Below, piece by piece: positions 9,780-18,657 of a stretch of DNA of 64,000 nt. Source of the stretch: Campylobacter sp. MG1 (GTDB taxonomy: Bacteria; Campylobacterota; Campylobacteria; Campylobacterales; Campylobacteraceae); the NCBI RefSeq assembly GCF_026616895.1, contig NZ_JANYME010000005.1, forward strand, positions 1 to 64,000. The letters are read 5' to 3'. Below the pieces are notes generated by a model. The model was not told the DNA's origin and searched no databases. It saw only the letters and a program-made list of their open reading frames with translations. The position numbers and the translations under genes are program-made. Each line of letters starts with the position of its first letter. Position 1 is the stretch's first letter.

Positions 9780-11857
9780 TGTTTCTCCTTTGATTTGATT
9801 TGCATATAAACAACTCCTCCTATTAATAGGACGAGGATTATTGCCTGTAAAACTAAGCTCTCATAATAAGGATATAATCCTAACCAAGTAATGCTTTCAA
9901 ATTGCATTGGTATGAGATGTGGAGTTAAGACCTTGCCCTCAACAAGTTCCATAATCCCTTTGCCTGTAAAAGCAAAACACATATAAAAAATAATGATTGA
10001 GGTTATTAAGAAAAATTGTTTTATAGGAATTCTAATTGCACCAGCTTTAAGTAAGAAATATAAAACTACTAATATAACAATACCAAGAGCTAAACCACCT
10101 AAAACAGCACTAAGTCCAGCACCAGAACCAGAATCAATCAATAATGCTTGATAAAATAATATTGTTTCAGCACCTTCTCTAAATACTGCTAAAAACACGG
10201 TCCACCATAATGTTTTAGCACTTCCATTTGTAATAGCTAATCTTGCTTGCTCTTTTAAATTACTTGCATATTTTTTATTTCTTGCATTACTAAGTAGCCA
10301 AAAGCCAACATAAAATAATAAAACAACAGCAATTAGCATTGTTACACCTTCTATTAGCTCTCTACTTTGTCCTGAATTTTTAATAAAATATGAAACTATA
10401 AAAGCAGTGATAAATGATAAAACAACACCACTACCAAGTGCTGAATAAGCTATATTTAATCTGTCTTTATTACCACTTTGAATAATATATGAAATTATTG
10501 CAACTACTATTATTAAAGCTTCTAAACCTTCTCTTAAAATAATAGTAAGTGATGATATAAATAAAAACCAAACACTTGTATCATTGATTTTATCTAACTG
10601 ACTTTCAATTAATTTGTTTAACTCATCAAAATTAGCAATTAACTCATCTTTAGAAGCCTTACTTTTAATTAGTGCTGTTCCTTTAGTAAATTTTGCTTCT
10701 ATTTCAAGCTTTATATTTGAATTAACAGCACCAATTTTACTCTCCATTCCTTTTGCTTCAAAAATGTCTAAATATATATTTTGAAGAGCATCAATACTTG
10801 CTTTTTCTCCCATTGTTTCATAGTCTTGAACTATTTTATTTAAAGCTATTTTAATATCAGTTGCAACTTGAGTATAATCTACATTCTTAGTCTCATCAAC
10901 ATATCCAACTAATTTTAATTTATCTAAATTACTAGCATCTATTTTAGTCATTACATCAAATATAGAATCTAATATCTCTTCACTTCTAGCTCTCATATCG
11001 CTTTCAGTTACTTTTCCTTCGCGAATATCACTGCCAAAACTTCTTAACTTGCTTCTCATATTAAGATTTTTTGTTGCATTTATTAGAATTTCAATATTTG
11101 TATTTATATATATTTCTTCTCTTGCAACGCCAATTGTATCAGCTGCTTTTGTAAATTCTCCTTGCTTATTGTATTGAATAGCTTCGTCAAATTTCTCACT
11201 TAATAAATCATATACATATTGTAATTTCGGGTCAATCGCAGCTGCTGCTTGAAGGTCTTCTAAACTATCATAAACTTCTTTTTGCATAGTTGGTTTTGTG
11301 ATTTCTCCACTTGCTTCTTTGCTAAGATGGGCTAATTCTGCTGCTTTTTGTTCTTCACATTTAGTTTTTGCACTATTTTCATCTGCTCCAAACATCATCT
11401 CACCTTCAATGCAAGTTTTTAATAAATTCTCTCTTGCATTCATTTCAGCTTTTGCTTTATCATAATTTGGATCAGATGCTACTGCAACTATTTTAAAGCC
11501 ATTTTGTATAACTGGCGTTACTTCTTCTAAATCAAATATCAAACCATCTATTAAAGCTTCAATTTTGCCTATATTTTCTCCACGCCCATAATAACCACGA
11601 AGATTGGTAAATTTTCTCTCCATCAAATAGCCTTTTCTACCAATATTTCTTCCAATAGGACCTTCCATATTTTCAAAATGTTGAAAATAAGCTTCACTTG
11701 CAAGTTGTCTTGCAGTTTTTGCATCACCTTTTTTATAGGCTTCTAAACCTTTATTTAGCTTTTCTATAATTAAATCTTTTTCCTTGAAATAATCAACATC
11801 ATCTCTAGCTATTAATGAACTGATGAGTACAAAAATAACAAATAATAATCTTTTCAC
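9776..11857 (-). CDS. FTR1-family iron permease
   Basis: Roughly 693 residues. A GTG at 11857 is chosen over ATG at 11875: AAGGG lies 7 bases before it, it yields a clean signal peptide (KRLLFVIFVLISSLIA), and the TATAAT at 11884-11889 would put transcription start between the two. The N-terminal about 420 residues form an extended periplasmic domain; the C-terminal part has seven hydrophobic segments with the two iron-binding REXXE motifs REGLE and REGAE. Homologue of Cj1658, first gene of the eight-gene iron operon. Confidence 0.93.
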   Translation of the reverse strand: MKRLLFVIFVLISSLIARDDVDYFKEKDLIIEKLNKGLEAYKKGDAKTARQLASEAYFQHFENMEGPIGRNIGRKGYLMERKFTNLRGYYGRGENIGKIEALIDGLIFDLEEVTPVIQNGFKIVAVASDPNYDKAKAEMNARENLLKTCIEGEMMFGADENSAKTKCEEQKAAELAHLSKEASGEITKPTMQKEVYDSLEDLQAAAAIDPKLQYVYDLLSEKFDEAIQYNKQGEFTKAADTIGVAREEIYINTNIEILINATKNLNMRSKLRSFGSDIREGKVTESDMRARSEEILDSIFDVMTKIDASNLDKLKLVGYVDETKNVDYTQVATDIKIALNKIVQDYETMGEKASIDALQNIYLDIFEAKGMESKIGAVNSNIKLEIEAKFTKGTALIKSKASKDELIANFDELNKLIESQLDKINDTSVWFLFISSLTIILREGLEALIIVVAIISYIIQSGNKDRLNIAYSALGSGVVLSFITAFIVSYFIKNSGQSRELIEGVTMLIAVVLLFYVGFWLLSNARNKKYASNLKEQARLAITNGSAKTLWWTVFLAVFREGAETILFYQALLIDSGSGAGLSAVLGGLALGIVILVVLYFLLKAGAIRIPIKQFFLITSIIIFYMCFAFTGKGIMELVEGKVLTPHLIPMQFESITWLGLYPYYESLVLQAIILVLLIGGVVYMQIKSKEKQ

Positions 11858-11883
11858 AGTGCAACCCTTATTCATTTTTTAAG

Positions 11884-11889
11884 ATTATA
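11884..11889 (-). promoter_or_regulatory. -10 box of the iron-uptake operon
   Basis: TATAAT on the minus strand. A transcript starting about 7 bases downstream (near 11877) would leave a 20-base leader with AAGGG before the GTG start at 11857, and would exclude the upstream ATG. Confidence 0.55.
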
Positions 11890-11911
11890 GAACCTATATA
11901 TAAATCAAATT

Positions 11912-11930
11912 TAAATGATAGTTATTATTT
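11912..11930. promoter_or_regulatory. Candidate Fur box
   Basis: The motif around TGATAGTTATTATT (11916-11929) resembles a Fur box and sits 25-45 bases upstream of the -10 box of the FTR1-P19 operon, where repressor binding would block polymerase. P19 operons are iron-repressed in C. jejuni. In such AT-rich DNA a match can be chance. Confidence 0.35.
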
Positions 11931-12041
11931 TTTTCATAATTTATCAATTAGAGCTTTAATTGATAAAAAAATATTATTTATATTAACCATTTTTAATAAT
12001 TAACATCTAGAATTCTCCGACTTTTTTAAAAGGAGATGAAA

Positions 12042-12398
12042 ATGAAAAAAGTATGTTTGTCATTAGTTGCCTTTATAGGTCTTAATTTATGTGCTGCTGA
12101 AATTCCTGCAGTTGATGTTTTAGATTGCAAAAGTGCTGAATGTATCAATGATGCAAAAGCTGAAAAAATACTAGAAAAAAGTGAGCAAAAGGTAGTAGAA
12201 GAAGTAAAAGCTAAAGAAGAAGTGGTAAAACAAGTTAGCGATAAAATAGAAGAAAAAAAAGAAGTAGTCAAAGAAGAAGTAAATCAAACAAAAGAAGAAG
12301 TTAAAAAGGCAAAAAAAGAAGCTAAGAAAAACAAAAAAAGTAAAGAAACTAAAAAATCAAAACACAATAAAAAAGAAAAAGTAGAAAATAAACAATAA
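12042..12398 (+). CDS. Small secreted Lys/Glu-rich protein
   Basis: 118 residues, not recognised. ATG at 12042 is chosen because AGGAG at 12031-12035 is 6 bases upstream; an ATG at 12036 abuts the SD. It has a Sec signal peptide (KKVCLSLVAFIGLNLCAA), a short segment with two Cys (LDCKSAEC), then about 80 residues of almost only K, E, V and N, predicted as a long charged helix or coiled coil ending in a basic tail. Low complexity makes homology unreliable. It is divergent from the iron operon and shares its promoter region, and is followed by a strong terminator. Confidence 0.75.
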   Translation: MKKVCLSLVAFIGLNLCAAEIPAVDVLDCKSAECINDAKAEKILEKSEQKVVEEVKAKEEVVKQVSDKIEEKKEVVKEEVNQTKEEVKKAKKEAKKNKKSKETKKSKHNKKEKVENKQ

Positions 12399-12406
12399 TT
12401 TATTAT

Positions 12407-12432
12407 TACGATTTAGCTAATGCTAAATCGTA
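12407..12432. terminator. Bidirectional terminator
   Basis: Perfect 11-bp stem TACGATTTAGC / GCTAAATCGTA with loop TAAT, between the convergent Lys/Glu-rich gene and the NSS transporter gene. Confidence 0.75.
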
Positions 12433-12438
12433 AAATAT

Positions 12439-13848
12439 CTAATTAAAAAATCCCAAAATATATGATTTTAAATTCTCAAAACCACTTATAAAAATTACAA
12501 TAATTACAACAGGAATAAAGTATTTTATATAATAAAACCAAGCTTTATAAAGTGGATTTTTAAGCTCGTAATTATTGCTAATTTCTCTTATAGCTTCATC
12601 TTTTTTCAATACAAATGCAACAAAGAAAACACAAAGTAATGAAGTAATTACAAATAAAATATTCCCACTAATAAAATCAAATGTATCAAAAATATTTCTT
12701 CCATAAATTAAAACATTATCAAGTACCCCATAGCTTAATAAAGCTGGAACATTTCCTAATATAAAAATTCCACCTAAAACTAAATTAATTGATGTATTTT
12801 TTGAAATTTTAAATTTTTCTTCTAATACAGAAATAATTACTTGATAAATAGGCAAACTCGTAGTAAGTGCAGCTGTTAATAATAAAATAAAAAACACTAT
12901 AGCAAAGAAATTTCCAAAATGCATATGTGAAAACACTATAGGCAAGGTTTTAAATACCAATGATGGACCAGCATCAGGACTTAATCCGAAAGAAAATAAT
13001 GAAGGAAATATCATAAATCCTGCTAAAACTGCTACAAGAGTATTTACAATACCTGTAATAATCGCTGTTTTTAATAAATCTTCTTTTTTATCTAAATGAC
13101 TAGATAAAGTTATCATAACACCAAATCCAAGCGATAAAGCAAAAAATACCTGTCCTATAACATACAAAAATATGCTAGGTGTAATCTTACTAAAATCAGG
13201 ATATAAATAAAATTTAATCCCTTCTAAAGCTCCATCTAAAGTAACATTTCTAATAAGCATAGCGATTAAACATAAAAATAATAATGGCATTAAATATTTT
13301 ACAAATTTTTCAATACCATCAATAACACCTCTTCTTAAAATAAACCAATTTATAAAAACAAAAAGAAATGTATAAATACTTATCATTAAAGGATTTTGTT
13401 CTATATTTTTCGTATAAAAATCACTAGTAATATCAGCGGTAACAACATTACTTAAATCAAATCCATTAAATCCAAATATTGAATAAAAAATATTTAAGAT
13501 ATATGTTATAACCCAAGCACCTAAAACCATATAATATGCCATAATAGCGTAACTTCCAAAAAGTCCAGCATAACCAACTATTTTCCATAATTCATTAATT
13601 TTTTTACCATTTACTTCACCACCAAAGGCATCTACACTATTTTTATGAGCTCGTCTTCCTATTACATTCTCAACTAAAATAATAGGAACACCAACTAAAA
13701 ACATAGCTATGATAAATAATAAAACATAAGCACCACCACCATTTTCTCCTACCATATAAGGAAATCTCCAAGTAGCTCCAAATCCAATAGTAGCACCTGC
13801 AACAGTTAAAATATATGTAAATCTACTTGTCCAAGTCTGTCTACGCAT
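12439..13848 (-). CDS. Sodium-dependent transporter, NSS (SNF) family
   Basis: 469 residues from ATG 13848, which follows AAAGGATACATA; the reading frame extends 24 codons upstream but that part is a T-rich run without a ribosome site. The N-terminus WTSRFTYILTVAGATIGFGATWRFPYMVGENGGGAYVLLF is the conserved NSS first helix with the Na+-binding unwound segment, and about 11-12 membrane segments follow. Bacterial NSS proteins import amino acids; the substrate is not known here. Stands alone between two terminators. Confidence 0.9.
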   Translation of the reverse strand: MRRQTWTSRFTYILTVAGATIGFGATWRFPYMVGENGGGAYVLLFIIAMFLVGVPIILVENVIGRRAHKNSVDAFGGEVNGKKINELWKIVGYAGLFGSYAIMAYYMVLGAWVITYILNIFYSIFGFNGFDLSNVVTADITSDFYTKNIEQNPLMISIYTFLFVFINWFILRRGVIDGIEKFVKYLMPLLFLCLIAMLIRNVTLDGALEGIKFYLYPDFSKITPSIFLYVIGQVFFALSLGFGVMITLSSHLDKKEDLLKTAIITGIVNTLVAVLAGFMIFPSLFSFGLSPDAGPSLVFKTLPIVFSHMHFGNFFAIVFFILLLTAALTTSLPIYQVIISVLEEKFKISKNTSINLVLGGIFILGNVPALLSYGVLDNVLIYGRNIFDTFDFISGNILFVITSLLCVFFVAFVLKKDEAIREISNNYELKNPLYKAWFYYIKYFIPVVIIVIFISGFENLKSYILGFFN

Positions 13849-13922
13849 TATGTATCCTTTTTTAAAAAAATAGGGGGTTATTTTAAAAAAAAATAAAGTT
13901 AATTTCAAGAAAAAAAACATAT

Positions 13923-13966
13923 TTTTTGTAATTTTTAATCACTTTTTTAAATAAAAATTACAAAAA
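13923..13966 (-). terminator. Terminator of the cco operon
   Basis: A 15-bp perfect inverted repeat TTTTTGTAATTTTTA / TAAAAATTACAAAAA with a 14-base loop lies just after the FixH-like gene, ahead of the promoter of the NSS transporter gene. Confidence 0.55.
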
Positions 13967-13980
13967 TACTCAAACTAAAA

Positions 13981-14505
13981 TTAATTATTTTGTTTACATC
14001 TATTCTTACAAAGCTCTAATTTATAAAATTTAAACAAATCATTAATTTTAAATTCTATCAATAATGTCCATCTACCATTTTCTAAATTATCTAAATTTGT
14101 ATAAAACAACTCATTTTTATCATCATATTTAAAATCAATTAATTTATCAAACTTTTTAGTATGTGGTCTTGTTAATTTAGCTTTTACTTGAATATCGCTA
14201 GTTTTTAAATTTTCTTTTGCATTTACCTTAAAGCTAATTCCATTATCTATTAAAAAAGCCTGGGTCTTAGTAATATCTAAAATAGTTTTTTCAGCCATAA
14301 TGTTAATATCAAAATATTTTAAAAATTCTTCTTCTATGTTCTTTATATTTGCATAATTTTTTTCTACTTCTTGGTATTTTAAAAAATAGCTTTCATCTTC
14401 ATCAACTGGGTAATCAAAAGATAAATATACAGTATAAACACAAACTATAACCATAAAAATAATTGAACCAATTATTAAATAAGGCCAATATCTTCCATTT
14501 TTCAA
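13981..14505 (-). CDS. FixH-like cbb3 oxidase accessory protein
   Basis: 174 residues with one N-terminal membrane helix after MKNGRYWPYL and a periplasmic domain. The WPY.....IV.VY.VYLSF.YPV..D..Y pattern near the N-terminus fits FixH/CcoH-type assembly factors, which help build or stabilise cbb3 oxidase. It is the last gene of the cco operon and overlaps the preceding gene by 4 bases. In C. jejuni a similar set (Cj1483c-Cj1486c, from memory) follows ccoP. The similarity is weak beyond the N-terminus. Confidence 0.6.
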   Translation of the reverse strand: MKNGRYWPYLIIGSIIFMVIVCVYTVYLSFDYPVDEDESYFLKYQEVEKNYANIKNIEEEFLKYFDINIMAEKTILDITKTQAFLIDNGISFKVNAKENLKTSDIQVKAKLTRPHTKKFDKLIDFKYDDKNELFYTNLDNLENGRWTLLIEFKINDLFKFYKLELCKNRCKQNN

Positions 14506-15053
14506 ATCTTGCTCCTAAATTTATTTCTAACAAATAAAATTATAAAAATAATTATAAATACATAAAAAATAGCTCTTAAAATATTTATAAAATATTCATT
14601 AGAGTGACCTATGCCACTATTTAATTCAATATTTTTATCATTAGCAATGATATATACTAATTCAGCAAAACCATTTAATACAGCTGCATTTATTACATCT
14701 TTTCCTTTAGGTTGTGTAAGTATTGGTAATATTGCACCTTGTGTAGGTAAGAATCCATATTTTAAATAATAATATTTAGTAATACTTGAAAAATTTAATT
14801 TTAAATCACTTACAACATCAATTTTTTTTTCTTTCAAACTAATTACTATAACTGCATAATTATCTTTATAATTGATTTGCTCTTTTAACTCTTTAAAATT
14901 GCTTACATCTGAGATTAAAACATTAGTTTCTATACCTGTTTTATTTTTCAATTCAAAACTTAAATCATAGATTTTATCAAGTACTTGTTTGCTTAATAAC
15001 TCTTGTGAAAATAAATTCACAAGAGTAAGTAAAACTAAAACTAATTTTATCAT
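14502..15053 (-). CDS. Secreted, C-terminally anchored protein in the cco operon (TPM-like?)
   Basis: 183 residues: signal peptide about 1-16, a periplasmic domain, and a C-terminal membrane helix (FINILRAIFYVFIIIFIILFV) with a basic tail. The order helix (LLSKQVLDKIYDLSFELKNKTG), strand (ETNVLISDV) and a short hydrophobic strand (YAVIVISL) resembles the TPM domain, which occurs in redox-complex assembly proteins. I am not certain of the family. Position inside the cco operon, overlapping both neighbours by 4 bases, suggests oxidase biogenesis. Confidence 0.55.
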   Translation of the reverse strand: MIKLVLVLLTLVNLFSQELLSKQVLDKIYDLSFELKNKTGIETNVLISDVSNFKELKEQINYKDNYAVIVISLKEKKIDVVSDLKLNFSSITKYYYLKYGFLPTQGAILPILTQPKGKDVINAAVLNGFAELVYIIANDKNIELNSGIGHSNEYFINILRAIFYVFIIIFIILFVRNKFRSKI

Positions 15054-15151
15054 CCAATACCTAAATGATTAGGGGTTAAAACTGACCAAGCTGTAACTAC
15101 TGCTAACACAACCATTCCCAAAACTATAATTGTTTCTAATAACTTGTTCAT
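15050..15151 (-). CDS. 33-aa single-helix membrane protein in the cco operon
   Basis: A 33-codon gene reading MNKLLETIIVLGMVVLAVVT followed by AWSVLTPNHLGIG and TGA. Its ATG overlaps the stop of the DUF4006 gene (ATGA) and its own TGA overlaps the ATG of the next gene (ATGA), so it fills the space between them exactly and must be translated in the coupled series. It is one membrane helix with a short C-terminal tail, the size of small cbb3 subunits or assembly peptides such as CcoQ/CcoM/CcoS. Confidence 0.8.
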   Translation of the reverse strand: MNKLLETIIVLGMVVLAVVTAWSVLTPNHLGIG

Positions 15152-15363
15152 TTAACATCCTTTCTAAAGTCTTCTAAAGCCCTATTTTCAAACATTTTTA
15201 CATCTTCAATTTTTTCTAATTTATATGTATTTCTTATTTCTTTTTGTTGAACTTTCACAGACCAAGTAACCAAAAATGCTAAAATAGATAATAGCAAAAC
15301 AGTAGCTATTAACATCCCAGTAATTCCATTTAAACCGAATAAATTTCTGCTTTGATTATCCAT
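15148..15363 (-). CDS. DUF4006 family small membrane protein
   Basis: 71 residues. FGLNGITGMLIATVLLLSILAFLVTWSV is the single membrane helix and hallmark block of DUF4006, a family known from Campylobacterota and normally encoded just after ccoP (Cj1486c in C. jejuni, from memory). The C-terminus is charged and probably faces the periplasm. It starts 3 bases after ccoP and overlaps the next microgene by 3 bases. Function unknown; presumed cbb3 oxidase assembly or stability. Confidence 0.85.
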   Translation of the reverse strand: MDNQSRNLFGLNGITGMLIATVLLLSILAFLVTWSVKVQQKEIRNTYKLEKIEDVKMFENRALEDFRKDVK

Positions 15364-15366
15364 CTT

Positions 15367-16212
15367 TTACTCCTTTGATAATGTGCTTACATAACGAGCA
15401 ACTGCATCAATTTGTTCTTCACTCAACATTGCACTAAAACTAGGCATAGTACCTATAACTTTAACACCGGCATCACTTGGAGCAGCCTTACCAGTTGATA
15501 AAACATCTTTAATAAATGCAACACCAGCATAGTGATTTAAAGCAGGAGCAACTCCTTCCATACCTTCGCCATTTTCTCCGTGACAAGCTACACAAGTATT
15601 TTCAAAAATATCTTTTCCAACTTCGCCTTGCATTCCATTTGCCACATAAGTTGCAACTGCTTTTGCATCATCTCCTTCAACCAAACCAGCTGGCATTTCT
15701 CCATAACCAAGTCCTGTTGAACCGTTAGCTAATACACTTAAAATACCTTCGGTACTTCCCCATTTTGTTAAATCCTGTGCTTTTCCATTGATTCCTGTAG
15801 CTTCAGCTCCATGACAAGGTGCACAATTTAATAAAAATACACTTTCACCCATATTTAATTTAGCTTCATCGTTTAAATTAGCATATTTTTCTTTATATTT
15901 AACATTATAATCATTTACCTCAACATTATATTCGCCTATTGAAGAATATTTACCGAGAGGAAATCCTATTAAAAAGTACCAAACAGCAAATAAAATTAAT
16001 ACTACAAACATAAAGGCCCAACCAAATGGCAATGGATTTTTATATTCGCCTATTCCATCCCAATTATGTTCACTCAACTCAACTTTTTCTTTACGAGTTG
16101 CTACCATTTGTCTAAACATATTACCAACTACTATTAATACAACTAAAATTATAATAGATGCACCAATAATAGATAATAAATTTACATTATCAGAAAGATT
16201 TAACCATTTCAT
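15367..16212 (-). CDS. ccoP: Cytochrome c oxidase cbb3-type subunit III, diheme (CcoP)
   Basis: 281 residues. Two N-terminal hydrophobic segments (about residues 13-33 and 60-85) anchor the protein; the periplasmic part has two c-type heme sites, CAPCHG and CVACHG, each followed by a distal axial Met (EMPAG and TMPSF). It receives electrons from periplasmic cytochrome c and passes them to CcoO/CcoN. Overlaps ccoQ by 4 bases. Confidence 0.95.
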   Translation of the reverse strand: MKWLNLSDNVNLLSIIGASIIILVVLIVVGNMFRQMVATRKEKVELSEHNWDGIGEYKNPLPFGWAFMFVVLILFAVWYFLIGFPLGKYSSIGEYNVEVNDYNVKYKEKYANLNDEAKLNMGESVFLLNCAPCHGAEATGINGKAQDLTKWGSTEGILSVLANGSTGLGYGEMPAGLVEGDDAKAVATYVANGMQGEVGKDIFENTCVACHGENGEGMEGVAPALNHYAGVAFIKDVLSTGKAAPSDAGVKVIGTMPSFSAMLSEEQIDAVARYVSTLSKE

Positions 16213-16409
16213 AACTTTCTCCTATTTTCTAATAAAGATGAATCAATATCATCATCTAATGCTAACTTAGCATATTTTTCATAATCTCTCTTACCTTCTC
16301 TTTGAGTTTTATATAAATGTACTATATACATATATAAACCTACGGTTAAAAAAACTATAAGAAAAAAATATGCATGTCCTTGATAATAAACAAGTTCACC
16401 TACATTCAT
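16209..16409 (-). CDS. ccoQ: cbb3 oxidase subunit CcoQ
   Basis: 66 residues: one membrane helix (HAYFFLIVFLTVGLYMYIVHLY), then a charged cytoplasmic tail with KRDYEKYAKLALDDD. Size, tail and position between ccoO and ccoP identify it. CcoQ stabilises the interaction of CcoP with the CcoN-CcoO core. Confidence 0.88.
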   Translation of the reverse strand: MNVGELVYYQGHAYFFLIVFLTVGLYMYIVHLYKTQREGKRDYEKYAKLALDDDIDSSLLENRRKL

Positions 16410-16419
16410 AATTAGCCCC

Positions 16420-17112
16420 CTATTTAAGACTATTTAAATACGCAATCAACGCAACTATTTCTTTAATTTCACATTTACTATCAAGCGCATTTGCACGGCA
16501 AGGTTCAAACGCTTGTTTTACTTCTTCATCGCTCATTGCATCAACGATAGGTGTAGCTTGTTCTACCATCATTTTACGAGCTTCATCATAGGTTCCTAAT
16601 TTTGTACTACCTTCTACATCATAAGGAACATTGAAAACTTTTTTAACAGTTAAAGCTTCAGCATAAGCTGTCTCTAAATCTGAATTCTTTTTAAATAAAT
16701 GTGGGTATTCAGGCATAATTGAACTAGGTACCACTGAAACAGGTTTTTTCATATGATTTTCATGCCAATCAGTAGTTCTATAATTACCAACTCTCATTAA
16801 ATCAGGACCAGTTCTTTTTGAACCCCATAAAAATGGTCTATCATAAGCATATTCACCACTCTTAGAATAAGCACCATATCTATCAGTTTCTGATTTAAAT
16901 GGACGAATTAATTGTGAGTGACATGCATTACAGCTTTCTTTAATATAAACATGACGACCTGCAAGTTCTAATGCTGTATAAGGCTTACGATTTTCAATAG
17001 GTCTTGCATTTGGTGCAAAAGCAGGTAAAACCTCAACTATACCAGCATACGCAATAACAACAAAAACTACAACTGCAAAAAAGAAAGGATTTTTTTCTAA
17101 CCAACTAAACAT
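16420..17112 (-). CDS. ccoO: cbb3 oxidase monoheme subunit II (CcoO)
   Basis: 230 residues with an N-terminal membrane anchor (FFFAVVVFVVIAYAGIVEVLPAF) and a single c-type heme site CNACHSQLIRP, with axial Met in the later SSIMPEYPHL. All are standard CcoO features. It lies 11 bases after ccoN with an SD sequence in the gap. Confidence 0.95.
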   Translation of the reverse strand: MFSWLEKNPFFFAVVVFVVIAYAGIVEVLPAFAPNARPIENRKPYTALELAGRHVYIKESCNACHSQLIRPFKSETDRYGAYSKSGEYAYDRPFLWGSKRTGPDLMRVGNYRTTDWHENHMKKPVSVVPSSIMPEYPHLFKKNSDLETAYAEALTVKKVFNVPYDVEGSTKLGTYDEARKMMVEQATPIVDAMSDEEVKQAFEPCRANALDSKCEIKEIVALIAYLNSLK

Positions 17113-17123
17113 ATCTTACCTCC

Positions 17124-18593
17124 TTAAGCTTGCATTGGACTTGCTGATTTTGGTTCAACTTCAATACTTCTGCTTGAAGTAATTGATTTATAAATATTAT
17201 ATGTGAACATAAAAAAGCCTAATAAATATAAAAGACCACCAATAGCTCTTATTATAAAATAAGGATGTAGTGCTATAACAGTATCAATGAATGAATAAGT
17301 TAGAGTTCCATAATCATCATAAGCTCTCCACATCATACCTTGAGTAATTCCAGCAATCCACATTGATGCGAAAAACAACACAATTCCTATAGTTTGAATT
17401 GTAAATTGATATTCCATTAATTTTTTACTATAAATTTCTTTTTTGAATAACCTAGGAGTCATATGATAAAGAGCTGCCATTGTCATAAATCCTACCCAAC
17501 CAAGTGTTCCATCATGCACGTGTCCTGGAATCCAGTCTGTAAAGTGTGCTAAAGCATTGATTGATTTAACTGATTGAATTGAACCCTCAAGTGTGCTAAA
17601 CATATAAAATGTTGAAGCTAGAACCATAAATTTAATTAACGGACTTTCTTTTACTTGATGCCATTCACCTTTCATTGTAAGTAAGATATTGATTGCACTA
17701 CCCCAACTTGGTAATATTAATACAACAGAGAAAATTGAACCCATTGTTTGCATCCAATCAGGAACAGTTGAATAAATTAAATGGTGTCCACCTGCCCATA
17801 AATATATAAACATTAATGACCAGAATGAAAATAATGATAATTTATAAGAAAATACTGGCTGACCACTTTCTTTTGGTAAGAAATAATATATTTCAGCAAT
17901 AATTGCAACCGTGAAAACAAAAGCAACCGCATTATGTCCAAACCACCATTGAATTAAAGCATCGTTACTTCCTGCATACATAGATACTGAATGAAGCCAA
18001 GAACCCATTCCTGTAACTAATTTTGTAGGAACTTCCATATTATTAAATAAATAAAGCATCGCTACACCTAAAAATGTCGCAATGTAATACCAAATAGAAA
18101 TATAAAGACTTTTTTCACGGCGAATTCCAATAAGTCCAAAAATTCCCATACCCCATAAAACCCAAATAACAACAACTGCTATATCAAAAGGCCATTCTAA
18201 TTCAACATATTCTTTAGATGTAGAAATACCAGCAAATAGTGATACTACCGCTAATAAAATTGTAATCATATAAATTACAAAATGAGCCTTACCTATAAAC
18301 ATTAAAAATTTAGATTCTCTCATAGAAACTTTTAAAACTCTTTGACCTACATAATACCAAGTAGCCCAAATACCAGAAAGCATAAAACCATAAATAACAC
18401 CATTAGTGTGTAGTGGTCTAAGTCTTCCAAAAGTACTAAATTCACCTGCAATATTATTTAACTCAGGATACGCTAATTGAAACGCGATTAAAGTTCCAAT
18501 TCCCATACCGATTATGCCAAACAAAATACATGCGAACATAAACCATTTAGCTACAGTATAATCATAGCTTAAATGTTGTGATGGATTTGCCAT
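17124..18593 (-). CDS. ccoN: cbb3 oxidase catalytic subunit I (CcoN)
   Basis: 489 residues with about 12 membrane helices. Heme-copper oxidase features: the His pair region WWFGHNAVAFVFTVAIIAEIYYFLPK with the cross-linked Tyr of this class, AGGHHLIYSTVPDW for CuB, and DWIPGHVHDGTLGWVG for the heme axial His residues. This is the high-affinity terminal oxidase used for microaerobic respiration. First gene of an operon of at least eight genes. Confidence 0.97.
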   Translation of the reverse strand: MANPSQHLSYDYTVAKWFMFACILFGIIGMGIGTLIAFQLAYPELNNIAGEFSTFGRLRPLHTNGVIYGFMLSGIWATWYYVGQRVLKVSMRESKFLMFIGKAHFVIYMITILLAVVSLFAGISTSKEYVELEWPFDIAVVVIWVLWGMGIFGLIGIRREKSLYISIWYYIATFLGVAMLYLFNNMEVPTKLVTGMGSWLHSVSMYAGSNDALIQWWFGHNAVAFVFTVAIIAEIYYFLPKESGQPVFSYKLSLFSFWSLMFIYLWAGGHHLIYSTVPDWMQTMGSIFSVVLILPSWGSAINILLTMKGEWHQVKESPLIKFMVLASTFYMFSTLEGSIQSVKSINALAHFTDWIPGHVHDGTLGWVGFMTMAALYHMTPRLFKKEIYSKKLMEYQFTIQTIGIVLFFASMWIAGITQGMMWRAYDDYGTLTYSFIDTVIALHPYFIIRAIGGLLYLLGFFMFTYNIYKSITSSRSIEVEPKSASPMQA

Positions 18594-18629
18594 AACTTCT
18601 CCTTAAATAAAAATTAAACTAATACTGTA

Positions 18630-18635
18630 ATTATA
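18630..18635 (-). promoter_or_regulatory. -10 box of the ccoNOQP operon
   Basis: A perfect TATAAT on the minus strand 37 bases before the ccoN start, with T-rich runs upstream in the Campylobacter pattern. The operon would start near 18623, in the gap between rsmG and ccoN. Confidence 0.55.
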
Positions 18636-18657
18636 ATCCTAAAAATAAAAATTAAAC

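Noticed and set aside
12026-12271. Antisense frame rich in Ser/Phe opposite the Lys/Glu-rich gene
   Set aside because: It is the mirror of AAA/GAA-rich codons and has no ribosome site; the plus-strand gene has SD, signal peptide and terminator.
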